A stretch of DNA of 64,000 bases from Streptomyces sp. JB150 (lineage in GTDB: Bacteria > Actinomycetota > Actinomycetes > Streptomycetales > Streptomycetaceae): assembly GCF_011193355.1 (NCBI RefSeq), contig NZ_CP049780.1, positions 7,222,634-7,286,633 on the forward strand. The letters are read 5' to 3'. The position numbers were made by a program, and so were the translations under genes. Below, piece after piece: positions 51,871-60,059 of the stretch (its first letter is position 1; the number at the start of each line of letters is the position of its first letter). The notes under the pieces were generated by a model. It ran no database searches and had not been told where the DNA came from. It worked only from the letters and a program-made list of their open reading frames with translations.

Positions 51871-53490
51871 TCACTGCCTGCGGCCGGTGCGGTCGCGGCG
51901 GGCCAGGACGCGCTGCGCCCCCGCCCGGCCGGGCGGAATCCGGCGGCGCAGCGCCGCGCGGGCCGCGTTCGCGCCGCAGGCGCCGTGGACACCGCCGCCC
52001 GGATGGGCGCCCGCGGACGCCAGGTACAACCCGGTGACGGGGGTCTCCGGGCGCCCGGTGCCGGGGAGCGGACGGAAGACGAGCTGCTGATGCAGGGACG
52101 TGGTGCCGCCGTTGATGGCGCCCTGGTACAGATTGGCGTTCATCGCCTGGAGTGTGGGCGGGCCCAGGACGCGGCGGGCGCGGATCAGCGCGCGGAAGCC
52201 GGGAGCGAACCGCTCGACCTGGCGTTCCACGCGGTCGGCCATGATCTGCTGCTCCTTGTCGTCCCAGGCCCCGGTGAGGCCTTCGTCGCCCGCGTCGGAG
52301 CCGACGTCGAGCGGCACGTGGGTGTAGGCCCAGGCGGACTCGGTGCCGTGCGGCGAGCGCGACGGATCGGACGTCGTCATCTGGCCGAACAGGGCGAAGG
52401 GCCGGTCCGGGACCTGCCGCATGGCGATCTGCGCCGCGAACCGGGTCAGCTCGTCGACCCCGTCGGCCAGATGCACGGTGCCGGCCCGCGCCGCCTGCTC
52501 GGCCCGCCAGGGCACCGGCCCGTCGAGCGCCCAGTCGACCTTGAAGGTGGCGAAGTCCCACTGGAAGCGCCGCAGGTCTTCCAGCACCTGGCCGGGAAGG
52601 TGCTCCGGCCGCACCAGTCGGCCGTACAGGGCGGGCACGGACACGTCCGCCAGCACCGCCCGCCGCGCGCCGTACGTCTCCCCGCCGGCGGTGCGCACCC
52701 CGACCGCCCGGCCGTGCCGTACGACGATCTCGTCCACCCGGCGACCGCAGCGCAGCACCCCGCCCCGGGCCAGCAGCCTGCGCGTCAGGGCCTCGGTGAG
52801 GGCGCCGGCGCCGCCCACCGGCACCGGGAAGCCGTACGTCTGCCCCAGCATCGACATCAGCCAGCCGAAGCCGCCGCTGCCCGCCGCCTCGGGCGCGAGA
52901 TCTGCGTGCAGCGCGTTCCCGGCGAGCAGCAGCCGGCCGCCCTGCCCCCGGAACTCCTCCTCGCCCAGGCGCCGCACCGGCAGCAGCAGGCTGCGGGCGA
53001 GCCGCAGCCCGCCCGCGCCGCGCAGCCGCACAACGAAGCGGACGCCGGCGCGCACCGGCGGGAAGGGGGTGAACAGGGCGCTCAGCACATCGCCGCGGAT
53101 GCGCTGCCACACGTCGTGCAACCGCCGCCAGGCGTCGCCGTCTCCGGGCGCGAAGGCGTCCAGGGAGTGTGCCGTGACCTCGATGTCGCGGTCGAGGACG
53201 GCGCAGCCGCCGTCGGACAGCGGGTGGGCCAGGACGTGCGGCGCGTGGCTCCAGCGCAGGCCGTGCTCCTCAAGGCGCAGTCCGGCCACGATGGGGGAGG
53301 CCGCGGCGAGCGGGTAGAAGGAGCTGAACAGGTCGCTGACGAACGCCGGATCGACCCCCCGGTCGTGGCGTACGGCGCCGCCCGCCTCGTCCTGCTCCTC
53401 CAGCACCGTCACGCTCCAGCCCGCGTCGGCGAGGAGATTGGCCGCCACCAGGCCGTTGGGTCCCGCCCCGATCACCACCGCGTCAGGCAT
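51871..53490 (-). CDS. FAD-dependent oxidoreductase, phytoene desaturase-like family
   Basis: A 539-aa flavoprotein of the CrtI-like amine-oxidase superfamily. N-terminal dinucleotide-binding motif VIGAGPNGLVAANLL, acidic end of the second strand VLEEQDEAGG, and a C-terminal FAD motif TGLYLASAGAHPGGGVHG. There is no carotenoid gene cluster around it, so the substrate is unlikely to be simply phytoene. It overlaps the upstream SRPBCC gene by 8 bp. The basic tail is Arg-rich. Confidence 0.88.
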   Translation of the reverse strand: MPDAVVIGAGPNGLVAANLLADAGWSVTVLEEQDEAGGAVRHDRGVDPAFVSDLFSSFYPLAAASPIVAGLRLEEHGLRWSHAPHVLAHPLSDGGCAVLDRDIEVTAHSLDAFAPGDGDAWRRLHDVWQRIRGDVLSALFTPFPPVRAGVRFVVRLRGAGGLRLARSLLLPVRRLGEEEFRGQGGRLLLAGNALHADLAPEAAGSGGFGWLMSMLGQTYGFPVPVGGAGALTEALTRRLLARGGVLRCGRRVDEIVVRHGRAVGVRTAGGETYGARRAVLADVSVPALYGRLVRPEHLPGQVLEDLRRFQWDFATFKVDWALDGPVPWRAEQAARAGTVHLADGVDELTRFAAQIAMRQVPDRPFALFGQMTTSDPSRSPHGTESAWAYTHVPLDVGSDAGDEGLTGAWDDKEQQIMADRVERQVERFAPGFRALIRARRVLGPPTLQAMNANLYQGAINGGTTSLHQQLVFRPLPGTGRPETPVTGLYLASAGAHPGGGVHGACGANAARAALRRRIPPGRAGAQRVLARRDRTGRRQ

Positions 53491-53989
53491 GCCCGTCCCC
53501 CGGCGCGCCCGCCCCGGCCCGCACGCCGGGCCCGGCCGCGTCGCCCCGCCCCGCCCGTTCCTCGGCCTCGCACAGCCGGGCCAGGCGGGCCAGCATGGCG
53601 CGGTGCCGCAACTGGATCAACGCCTCCGTGCCCGCGTTGTGCAGCCGCCCGCCGGCACCGCGCAGGGGATGCTCGTCGACGAGGACCAGACAGTGTTCAC
53701 CCCACCGCTTCAGCTCGATGGCTATCCGCACGGTGCCCAGCGGGCCCGCCTTCGCCTCCAGCTCCAGCGCGGAGCCCTCCTCGCACCGCCGTACGACGGT
53801 CTCGTTGCTCAGCCGGACCGGCCCGATCCGCACCTCGTAGCCGATCGCCGCGTCCTCCTGCGGCCAGGCGCCCCGCACCGGGCGCGAGCTCGCCGTGCCC
53901 ACCACCCAGTCCGCGTAACGGGTGCCGTCGGCCAGGACGGCCCACACCGTCTGCGGACGGGCTTTGATCAGACAGTGCCGCACCGCCAT
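53483..53989 (-). CDS. SRPBCC-family protein
   Basis: A 168-aa protein of the START/polyketide-cyclase-like (SRPBCC) fold: MAVRHCLIKARPQTVWAVL, then a beta-rich middle and a C-terminal helix. It has an Ala/Gly-rich tail. ATG at 53989 is chosen because GGGAG stands 6 nt before it and abuts the earlier ATG at 53995. It overlaps the FAD oxidoreductase and is probably co-transcribed; it may bind the lipid-like substrate of that enzyme. Confidence 0.85.
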   Translation of the reverse strand: MAVRHCLIKARPQTVWAVLADGTRYADWVVGTASSRPVRGAWPQEDAAIGYEVRIGPVRLSNETVVRRCEEGSALELEAKAGPLGTVRIAIELKRWGEHCLVLVDEHPLRGAGGRLHNAGTEALIQLRHRAMLARLARLCEAEERAGRGDAAGPGVRAGAGAPGDGHA

Positions 53990-54116
53990 GGACATCTCCC
54001 ACGCTCGGTTGTCCTACGTCCGTCACCGCGGAGTGCCCGCTTGCATCGAGCCGAAACGGCGACAGCGGCGGAGGGACGGAACCCGATGCGCGCGGCGACC
54101 GCCGTCGGCGCGCCCG

Positions 54117-54554
54117 TCACGCCGACGGCCGGTAGTTCGCCAACGACCAGATCACGAACACGGCGAACAGCATCATGATGAGCGACCACAGGGGGGCGTA
54201 CGGCAGGAACAGGAACTGGGCGACCAGGCTCAGCGAGGCCAGCGCGATACCCACCGCGCGAGCCCACTCGGCGCCGGAGAGGATGCCCCACCCGGTGACC
54301 GCGGCGACGACGCCCAGAATGAGCAGAATCCATCCCCATCCGGTCAGGTTGATCTCGTAGACGTAGTCGCCGAGCCGGGCGTACACGTCGTCCTCGGCGA
54401 TCGCGGCGATGCCCTGGAAGACGGCGAGGACGCCGTGGAGGAGCATCAGCACCCCGGCGAAGGCGGCACCGCCGGTGGCCCACGGGCCGGCGCTCCCCGG
54501 GGCGGTTCCGCGGCCGGTCTCGGGTGTCGTCGTCGGGCGCGGCTGAGCGGTCAT
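54117..54554 (-). CDS. DUF7144-type four-helix membrane protein
   Basis: A 145-aa membrane protein with a disordered Thr/Pro/Gly N-terminus (1-25) and four hydrophobic segments. The pattern GVLMLLHGVLAVFQGIAAI, then YEINLTGWGWILLILGV, matches the actinobacterial DUF7144 family as I know it. Function unknown. Single gene, divergent from the small gene at 54784. Confidence 0.82.
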   Translation of the reverse strand: MTAQPRPTTTPETGRGTAPGSAGPWATGGAAFAGVLMLLHGVLAVFQGIAAIAEDDVYARLGDYVYEINLTGWGWILLILGVVAAVTGWGILSGAEWARAVGIALASLSLVAQFLFLPYAPLWSLIMMLFAVFVIWSLANYRPSA

Positions 54555-54783
54555 GGGGCGGGCCTCCGCTTAGAACGGACGGGAAGGGGCACGGCGGCGG
54601 GTGCCGGGTGCCCGTCTGCTCCTACGACCTTGCCGCCGGGCGGGGGAGACGGCCACAGGCGCTCGGTCGAACGGGTGACGCGGCCGCCCCCGTCCGTGGC
54701 CGTCACCTCGCCGTACGTGACGGACGGACCGGCCGGCACCGGCCGAGTCGCCCCGCGCGCCGCATCGGGGCACGCTGGGAGGC

Positions 54784-55008
54784 GTGAGCAGTGCGCCGAT
54801 CGTCGTGCACCGGCCCTCCCGCACGGGCGGCCGGAGAGTGACCGTGCACAGCCACGGACACGACGAGATCCTCGGCACCGCCTACAGCGACCACGATCTG
54901 GTCGTGTTCCTCCAGGGCGCGGGCATTCCCGATCCCGAGGCCATCCTGGACGACCCCCGATGGGTGGAGTGGCGCGGCGGCCACGCCCACGAGTTCAGCG
55001 CCGCCTGA
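54784..55008 (+). CDS. Small conserved hypothetical protein
   Basis: A 74-aa soluble protein (VTVHSHGHDEILGTAYSDHD and PEAILDDPRWVEWRGG). Similar short proteins are common in Streptomyces; function unknown. GTG at 54784 has GGGAGG only 1 nt upstream, an unusually short spacing, but no better start is visible. Codon bias supports real coding. Confidence 0.68.
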   Translation: MSSAPIVVHRPSRTGGRRVTVHSHGHDEILGTAYSDHDLVVFLQGAGIPDPEAILDDPRWVEWRGGHAHEFSAA

Positions 55009-55157
55009 CCGCCCGCCGCGCAGCCACGGAACGTCGTTGCCGCCCCGGCTCCTGCCGCGGGAGCCGGCTGAAGAAGCCGAAAAGCCCACGCGGACGCCGG
55101 AACACCCCGAGACTGATCGGGACAGGCAAGTCCGATCATGAAATGGGGCGTTGATCC

Positions 55158-55901
55158 ATGACCGCGGTGTTCGTCCACGGCGTTCCCGAGACCGACGAGA
55201 TCTGGCGGGAGCTGCGCGACCACCTCGGCACCGACAGCGTCGCCCTCACGCTGCCGGGCTTCGGCGGCTCGCCGGAGCCGGAGCGCCCCGACAAGGAGTG
55301 GTACGCCGACTGGCTCGCCGCGGAACTGGCCCGGCTGCCCGGCCCGGTCGACCTGGTGGGCCACGACTGGGGTGCCCTGCTGACCTACCGGGTCGCGACG
55401 GCCCATGACGTGCCGCTGCGCAGCTGGGCCGCGGACTGCGCCGGCCTCCTGCGCCCCGACTACGTCTGGCACGAGGTGGCCCGGATCTGGCAGACGCCGG
55501 GCGAGGGCGAGGCGCTGAACGAGCGGCTGCGCGCCGCGTCCGCCGACGATCCGGCGAGCCTGGCGGCCGGGCTGCGCCGCCTCGGGATGCCGGGTCGGCA
55601 CGCGCTGGCGATGCAGAAGGCGTTCGACATGCCGATGGGGGAGGCGATCCTCGGCCTGTACCGCTCCACCGTTCCCCACCCGTACGCCCACTGGGGCGCC
55701 GCGTTCGAACGGCCGACGGCCGCTCCCGGGCTGGTGGTGTCCCCGGAGGGCGACCCCTTCGACGACACGGCGGCCGCCCGCGCCGTCGCGGCCCGGCTCG
55801 GCGCCCGCGTGGCGGTGCTGCCGGCCACCGGGCACTTCTGGATGCTGGAGGATCCGGCCGGCGCCGCGCGGGTGCTGAGCGAATTCTGGGCGGGTCTGTA
55901 G
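55158..55901 (+). CDS. Alpha/beta hydrolase with Asp nucleophile (epoxide hydrolase/dehalogenase-like)
   Basis: A 247-aa hydrolase. The nucleophile elbow is VGHDWGALL, with Asp in place of Ser, as in epoxide hydrolases and haloalkane dehalogenases. The late His lies in ATGHFWMLEDP. A short lid domain lies between. ATG at 55158 begins MTAVFVHGVPE. The upstream 55009-55157 region holds no clear promoter. Single gene. Confidence 0.88.
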   Translation: MTAVFVHGVPETDEIWRELRDHLGTDSVALTLPGFGGSPEPERPDKEWYADWLAAELARLPGPVDLVGHDWGALLTYRVATAHDVPLRSWAADCAGLLRPDYVWHEVARIWQTPGEGEALNERLRAASADDPASLAAGLRRLGMPGRHALAMQKAFDMPMGEAILGLYRSTVPHPYAHWGAAFERPTAAPGLVVSPEGDPFDDTAAARAVAARLGARVAVLPATGHFWMLEDPAGAARVLSEFWAGL

Positions 55902-55920
55902 CCGGCCGGGGCGGCCCTCG

Positions 55921-56628
55921 CTAGTCGAGGATGTGCCGCAGATACGCGCGGGGGTCGGCGAGATATCTGCGCCAGTGGTCGACGAGGGCCAGCTCGTCCC
56001 AGGCGGCCCGGCGCATGCCGTGCTCGCCGACCTCGACGATGTCGGCGCCCGGCAGCGCGGTCAGCAGCGGGGAGTGAGTGGCGCAGACGACCTGGCCCCC
56101 GGCCCGGGCCAGCTGGTCGATGTGACCCAGCAGTTCCAGGCAGGAGGTGAACGACAGCGCCGCCTCCGGCTCGTCCAGCACGTACAGCCCCGGCTGGTGG
56201 AACTTGCCGCGGAACGCGGCGAGGAACCCCTCCCCGTGACTGACCGAATCGGGCGCGAACCCCTCCCGGCCGAGCGCGTCCAGCGCGGTCTCGGCGCGCA
56301 GGAAGAAGCCCTTGCGCGCGGACCAGCTGCCCAGCATGGACCGGCCCCGCGGCGCGGCGTCGAAGCGCAGCCGCTCACCCAGCACCGATCGGGGGCGGTG
56401 ACTGGCGTACCGCCAGTCGTGGGAGCCGCCCCAGGAGTCCAGGCCGAACCCTTCCGCGATCGCCTCGACCAGGGTCGACTTGCCGGAACCGTTCTCACCG
56501 ACGACGAACGTCACCGGCGCGGTGAACCGCAGTCCCTCCGTCAGCAGCTGGCGCACACAGGGCACCGACCAGGGCCACTCTCCGTCCTCCCACGCACCGC
56601 TGTGTGCGTACGCGCGTTCGATGATCAC
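55921..56628 (-). CDS. AAA/ABC-type ATPase, RecF/OLD-like small protein
   Basis: A 235-aa soluble ATPase with Walker A GENGSGKST near 44-52, Walker B LYVLDEPEAAL near 148-158, and ATHSPLL as a switch/His loop. Such single-domain AAA_15/AAA_21-type ATPases are frequent in actinomycetes and of unknown role. It has no membrane partner nearby, so it is unlikely to be a transporter. GTG at 56628 is used. Confidence 0.85.
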   Translation of the reverse strand: MIIERAYAHSGAWEDGEWPWSVPCVRQLLTEGLRFTAPVTFVVGENGSGKSTLVEAIAEGFGLDSWGGSHDWRYASHRPRSVLGERLRFDAAPRGRSMLGSWSARKGFFLRAETALDALGREGFAPDSVSHGEGFLAAFRGKFHQPGLYVLDEPEAALSFTSCLELLGHIDQLARAGGQVVCATHSPLLTALPGADIVEVGEHGMRRAAWDELALVDHWRRYLADPRAYLRHILD

Positions 56629-56671
56629 GGGGCGAGTCTCGCACAGGGCCCGCCCACACGGTCGTCACGGC

Positions 56672-57064
56672 CTACCGCGGCGGCGTCGCGATCTGGATGA
56701 GGTTGCCGCAGGTGTCGTCGAAGACGGCGGTGGTGACCGGGCCCATCTCCAGGGGCTCCTGGGTGAAGCGGACGCCGAGGCCGCGCAGCCGCTCGTACTC
56801 CGCCCGCACATCGTCGACGGCGAACTGGGCGAGCGGGATGCCGTCGGCGACGAGCGTGTCGCGGTAGGTGCGGGCGATGGGGTGGCCGATGGGCTCCAGC
56901 AGCAGTTCCGTGCCGTTGGGCTCGTCGGGTGAGACGACGGTCAGCCACCGGTCCTTCTCGCCCACCGGGACGTCGTGCTTCTTCTCGAACCCGAGGATTT
57001 CGGTGTAGAAGTGCTCGGCCTTGGCCTGGTCGTCGACGAAGACGCTGGTCAGACGGATCTTCAT
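56672..57064 (-). CDS. VOC-family (glyoxalase-like) protein
   Basis: A 130-aa single VOC domain: MKIRLTSVFVDDQAKAEHFY, then EPIGHPIARTYRD and TTAVFDDTCGNLIQI. ATG at 57064 overlaps the ArsR stop (ATGA) and has GGAGGAG 8 nt upstream. The ArsR-VOC two-gene operon is a common actinobacterial pair; the substrate is unknown. Confidence 0.9.
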   Translation of the reverse strand: MKIRLTSVFVDDQAKAEHFYTEILGFEKKHDVPVGEKDRWLTVVSPDEPNGTELLLEPIGHPIARTYRDTLVADGIPLAQFAVDDVRAEYERLRGLGVRFTQEPLEMGPVTTAVFDDTCGNLIQIATPPR

Positions 57065-57369
57065 GGGGTGTTCTCCTCCGGTCCGGGCTTGTCGGGCGTG
57101 AGCCATCGTTCGGTGATCTGACGCAGCGGCGCCGTGTTCAGGTCGTGGAACTTGTACCGGCCCTCCCGCCTGGTCTCGACGAGGCCGGCGGCCTCCAGTA
57201 CCGCGAGGTGCTGGGAGACCCCCTGCCGCGAGATGCCGAGCCCGTGCTTCATGCTCAGCCGCGAGCAGATCTCGAACAGTGTCTGTCCGGACCTCTGGGT
57301 GAGCTCGTCGAGGATGATCCGGCGCGTCGGGTCGGCCAGGGCTTTGAAAAGGTCGTCGGCCACGGCCAC
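57061..57369 (-). CDS. ArsR-family winged-helix regulator
   Basis: A 102-aa ArsR-type repressor: FKALADPTRRIILDELT at the N-terminus and recognition helix GISRQGVSQHLAVLEAAG. There is no metal-binding cysteine pair, so it is a non-metal ArsR subtype. GTG at 57369 or 57363 may be the start. An ATAGGCAA-N8-TTGCCTAT dyad lies over its ribosome-binding region and suggests autorepression. Cotranscribed with the VOC gene. Confidence 0.88.
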   Translation of the reverse strand: MAVADDLFKALADPTRRIILDELTQRSGQTLFEICSRLSMKHGLGISRQGVSQHLAVLEAAGLVETRREGRYKFHDLNTAPLRQITERWLTPDKPGPEENTP

Positions 57370-57372
57370 ACC

Positions 57373-57396
57373 ATAGGCAACTCTCCACTTGCCTAT
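57373..57396. promoter_or_regulatory. Candidate ArsR operator
   Basis: Perfect inverted repeat ATAGGCAA-N8-TTGCCTAT, just upstream of the ArsR start and overlapping its GGAGAG. Its AT-richer arms stand out from the surroundings. Confidence 0.7.
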
Positions 57397-57483
57397 CAAG
57401 TCCAATTCGGAAGCGTGTACGGAAGATCGCTGGCAGAATGACCGGCCTCGCCCTGTCGATCCACGAGAGCAACGGAGCGGACC

Positions 57484-58251
57484 ACGTCGACCGACACCAC
57501 CCCCGCGCAGCCACCCGCACTGCCCCCCTGGTTCCGCCGCCTGACCTGGCCCGAGGTCGACCCGTCGCGGCATCCGTTCGTCTGGGACGAGGCCGAGGAG
57601 GCCCTGGTCACGGCTGCGATCAAGGAACTCGTACCGCCCGTCCGGGACGGCTACGAGGGTTCGTGGCGCGCCGAGCGCGCGTTCGTGTGCCACCTCACCG
57701 CGTTCTACGTCGAGCGGTACGGCCCGTGGGCGCAGGACTGGAACTGGACCGTCGGCGAGGGCGACGCCGACGGTGGCGTCGTCCACAGCTGGTGCTGCGG
57801 CGCCCATTCGGTGACCACGCCCGACGAGACCGCCGCCCGCGCCGTGGCCGCCCTGCTGGAATGGCGGGGGCGGCTGGAGGAACTCGCCGATCGTTTCGCC
57901 CGGTTGGCGCCGCCGCCCCAGGCCGGACCCGAGGAGCGCAGCTGGCACCTGGAGCGCGCCGCGGTACGGCTGGTGACGTGGATCGTGGACCTCACGGGCG
58001 GGGAGAGCGGCTGGTACGGCATCTGCAGCCTGGTGCTGGAATGGTTCCTCACCTCGACCGGCATGGATCTGCAGGCGGCCCGGGCCGCGGTCGCGGACGC
58101 CATCGGCGGACGCTTCGAGAGCTGGGTCCGTCCCGGGACGACCGTGATCGACGCGGTCGGCGAGGACCTGGCCGTCGGGCTGACCGGCCGGCTGCCGTAC
58201 CGCGACCACCGGGAGCACAGCGACCTGGAGGAGTTCCATGACCGCCGCTGA
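57484..58251 (+). CDS. Hypothetical protein with no canonical start codon (probable ACG start)
   Basis: A protein of up to 255 residues that I do not recognise. The coding signature (for example LTWPEVDPSRHPFVWDEAE) extends about 200 bp upstream of the first canonical in-frame start, GTG 57685. Upstream there is an in-frame TGA at 57439 and no ATG, GTG or TTG between. ACG at 57484 has GGAG 5 nt before it and would give TSTDTTPAQPPALPPWF, so either ACG is used or a GTG/ATG was lost. The middle is Trp-rich (AQDWNWTVGEGD). It overlaps the Fic gene by 14 bp and is probably its partner. Confidence 0.6.
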   Translation, partial: TSTDTTPAQPPALPPWFRRLTWPEVDPSRHPFVWDEAEEALVTAAIKELVPPVRDGYEGSWRAERAFVCHLTAFYVERYGPWAQDWNWTVGEGDADGGVVHSWCCGAHSVTTPDETAARAVAALLEWRGRLEELADRFARLAPPPQAGPEERSWHLERAAVRLVTWIVDLTGGESGWYGICSLVLEWFLTSTGMDLQAARAAVADAIGGRFESWVRPGTTVIDAVGEDLAVGLTGRLPYRDHREHSDLEEFHDRR

Positions 58252-58906
58252 GCCCGACTCCCTGGCCGTGTGGTGCCGGGTGAGACGGCAGGTGCGGTGG
58301 GCGGCACCGACCGGCGCCGAGGACGTCACGGGCCCGGTCACCCCGCGCGTCGACGGCTTCGTCGCCTGGTGCGAGGGGCCCGTCCGGCGGCGCGACCCCG
58401 AGCGCGCGGCGCGGCTGCGGTCGGCGTACGCGCTGGCCCGGGCGGACGCCGCCCGGGGGACCGAGCTGACCTTTCCGGTGCTCGCCCGGTGGCAGCGGGC
58501 GGTACTCGGTGGCGCCGAGGCGCCGTTCCGGACGGGCGTCGCCTACGCGAAGGGCGGGCGCGAGCGGTACGGCCTGACGCCGCACACCGAGTCCGACTTC
58601 GCCCGGTGCCTGCGCGACAGCGCCGACCCCGCCGTGCCCCTCGCCGCCCGGGCGGCCCGTACCTACCTGGACGTCGCCTTCTTCCACCCCTTCGACGACG
58701 GCAACGCCCGCGCCGCCCTCCTCGCCCTGACCTTCGTCCTGGCCCGGGAGGGCGTCGTCCTGGACGAGGTCGGCCCCCTCCAGGTCACCCGTCACGCGGA
58801 CGACCCGGAGGGCGCCGCCGACCTCGCGACCCTGGTCGCCGTCCTCACCCGTGCGACCCGCCGGCGATCGGCCGCCTCCGGTCGGCACACCGCCGCCAGG
58901 CCTTAG
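58238..58906 (+). CDS. Fic/DOC-family protein with variant motif
   Basis: A 222-aa protein with the Fic helix motif near residue 149, HPFDDGNARAAL. The canonical motif is HPFx[D/E]GNGRxxR; here the second Gly is Ala and the final Arg is Leu. The catalytic His, the acidic metal ligand and the first Arg remain. No inhibitory [ST]xxxE[GN] helix is obvious. Fic proteins transfer AMP or phosphate from nucleotides to targets; the changes may alter the substrate. The overlapping upstream gene might be its antitoxin-like partner, which is speculative. Confidence 0.82.
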   Translation: MTAAEPDSLAVWCRVRRQVRWAAPTGAEDVTGPVTPRVDGFVAWCEGPVRRRDPERAARLRSAYALARADAARGTELTFPVLARWQRAVLGGAEAPFRTGVAYAKGGRERYGLTPHTESDFARCLRDSADPAVPLAARAARTYLDVAFFHPFDDGNARAALLALTFVLAREGVVLDEVGPLQVTRHADDPEGAADLATLVAVLTRATRRRSAASGRHTAARP

Positions 58907-59826
58907 ACGAGGTGCGCCGCGAGCGGCAGTCCCTGCCGGCGGACGTCACCGGCGACGAGAGCGGCGATCCGCCGGGCGCCGTACGTCTCGAAGTGCGTGC
59001 GGTCGCCGCAGAAGAACGCGCCCACGGGACCCGACCCGAAGTCGCCGTTGTGCGGGCAGAACCGCAGGCTGTTGTACAGCGACACGCTCAGGCTCTGCAG
59101 GTCGACGACCGGCGCCCCGGTCGCGGCCCCGGCGGCGCGGGTCTCGTCGACGAAGCCGCGGTTCCTGGTCGCGGTGGAGCCGGAGCAGGTGAGGGCGGCC
59201 ACCGGGGTGAGCAGCACCGGATGGGCGCCCCGGGCCAGCGCGGCCCGCGCCATCATGGTCATCAGCTGCTGGTAGCGCGCCGGGCCGACGTGGCGGGGGC
59301 AGGTGGGGGAGGAGTCCGTGATGCCGAACTGGATGAACAGGTAGTCGCCGGCCTTCATCCCGGTGGCCGCGTCCAGCATCGCCTGCCAGCGAGCCTAGTA
59401 GGCGGGGGAGGTGAGGGCGCACTCGCCGTCGGAGCCCATCGTGCCGCTCACGTTCGACTCGTACAGCCAGGTCTGGATGGACCGCCCGCCCACCGCCTGG
59501 TTCCGCACGGTCACGTCACCGTCGAACAGGGCGTCGAACTGACTCCCCCACCCGACCGGGCACGGCGCGCTCGCGCCGGGATTTGCCATGGTCGAGTCAC
59601 CGGCGAGCCAGACGGTGACCGGCTCACCCGCCGCCCGCCGGCCCGAAGCCGCCCCCGGCACCGCGTGCGCCACGTGCGCCCTGTGCGTCGCGTGAGCCGC
59701 GTGCGCCGCGTCGGCGCACCGCGCCGCTACGCCGCCTCCGGTCGCCGAAGCGGCCCCAACTCCCGTGACCGTCACGGTGATGGCCATGGCCATCACCGTG
59801 ACGACGAGCATCCGTAAGGTCTTCAT
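58903..59826 (-). pseudogene. Secreted SGNH/GDSL esterase, disrupted by an in-frame stop
   Basis: Rhamnogalacturonan-acetylesterase-like. The first part (start ATG 59826) has a signal peptide (MKTLRMLVVTVMAMA...), block I AGDSTMAN and block II NQAVGGRS. It stops at TAG 59395-59397 after SPAY. The same frame then continues with ARWQAMLDAATGMKAGDY through block III (GITD, where GIND or GHND is expected) and block V DRTHFETYG. Both halves together give the usual family length, so a single nonsense change, plausibly CAG to TAG, broke it. It lies next to and divergent from a PL11 lyase, its likely functional partner in pectin degradation. Confidence 0.85.
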
Positions 59827-59924
59827 CGGCCGCAGTTTCCTGGCCGCACTCCTGAGTGTCAATCAGTAAGCAAAACAAAGTCACTAATACCAACAGGGTC
59901 GAACACCCAAGCCTGACAAAATCC

Positions 59925-59953
59925 TTGACGAGGTATCAGCGGCTCCCTACTCT
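59925..59953 (+). promoter_or_regulatory. Sigma-70-type promoter of the PL11 lyase
   Basis: TTGACG (59925-59930) and TACTCT (59948-59953) separated by 17 bp, upstream of the PL11 gene, in a locally AT-richer stretch. Start of transcription is expected near 59960, inside the LacI-type operator. Confidence 0.7.
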
Positions 59954-59961
59954 CACAGCCC

Positions 59962-59977
59962 GTGGGAGCGGTCCCAC
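59962..59977 (+). promoter_or_regulatory. LacI-family (CebR-like) operator
   Basis: TGGGAGCGGTCCCA (59963-59976) differs at one base from the CebR-type box TGGGAGCGCTCCCA known from Streptomyces, and is flanked by G/C to give GTGGGA...TCCCAC. It overlaps the predicted transcription start of the PL11 gene. Confidence 0.75.
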
Positions 59978-60059
59978 GACGGTCCGAGTGAACCGGCACC
60001 CCCACTCCGCCCCCGAAGACACCGGCGTTCACTCGCTTCCCCCTACCTCGGAGGTCATC

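Noticed and set aside
57438..58241. Alternative + frame starting at ATG 57438
   Set aside because: After about 18 codons it turns into Arg/Gly-rich shadow sequence; the frame ending at 58251 has the real codon bias.
58903..59862. Two separate small genes
   Set aside because: Both segments lie in the same frame and together contain all SGNH blocks in order, so a nonsense-broken single gene is the better reading.
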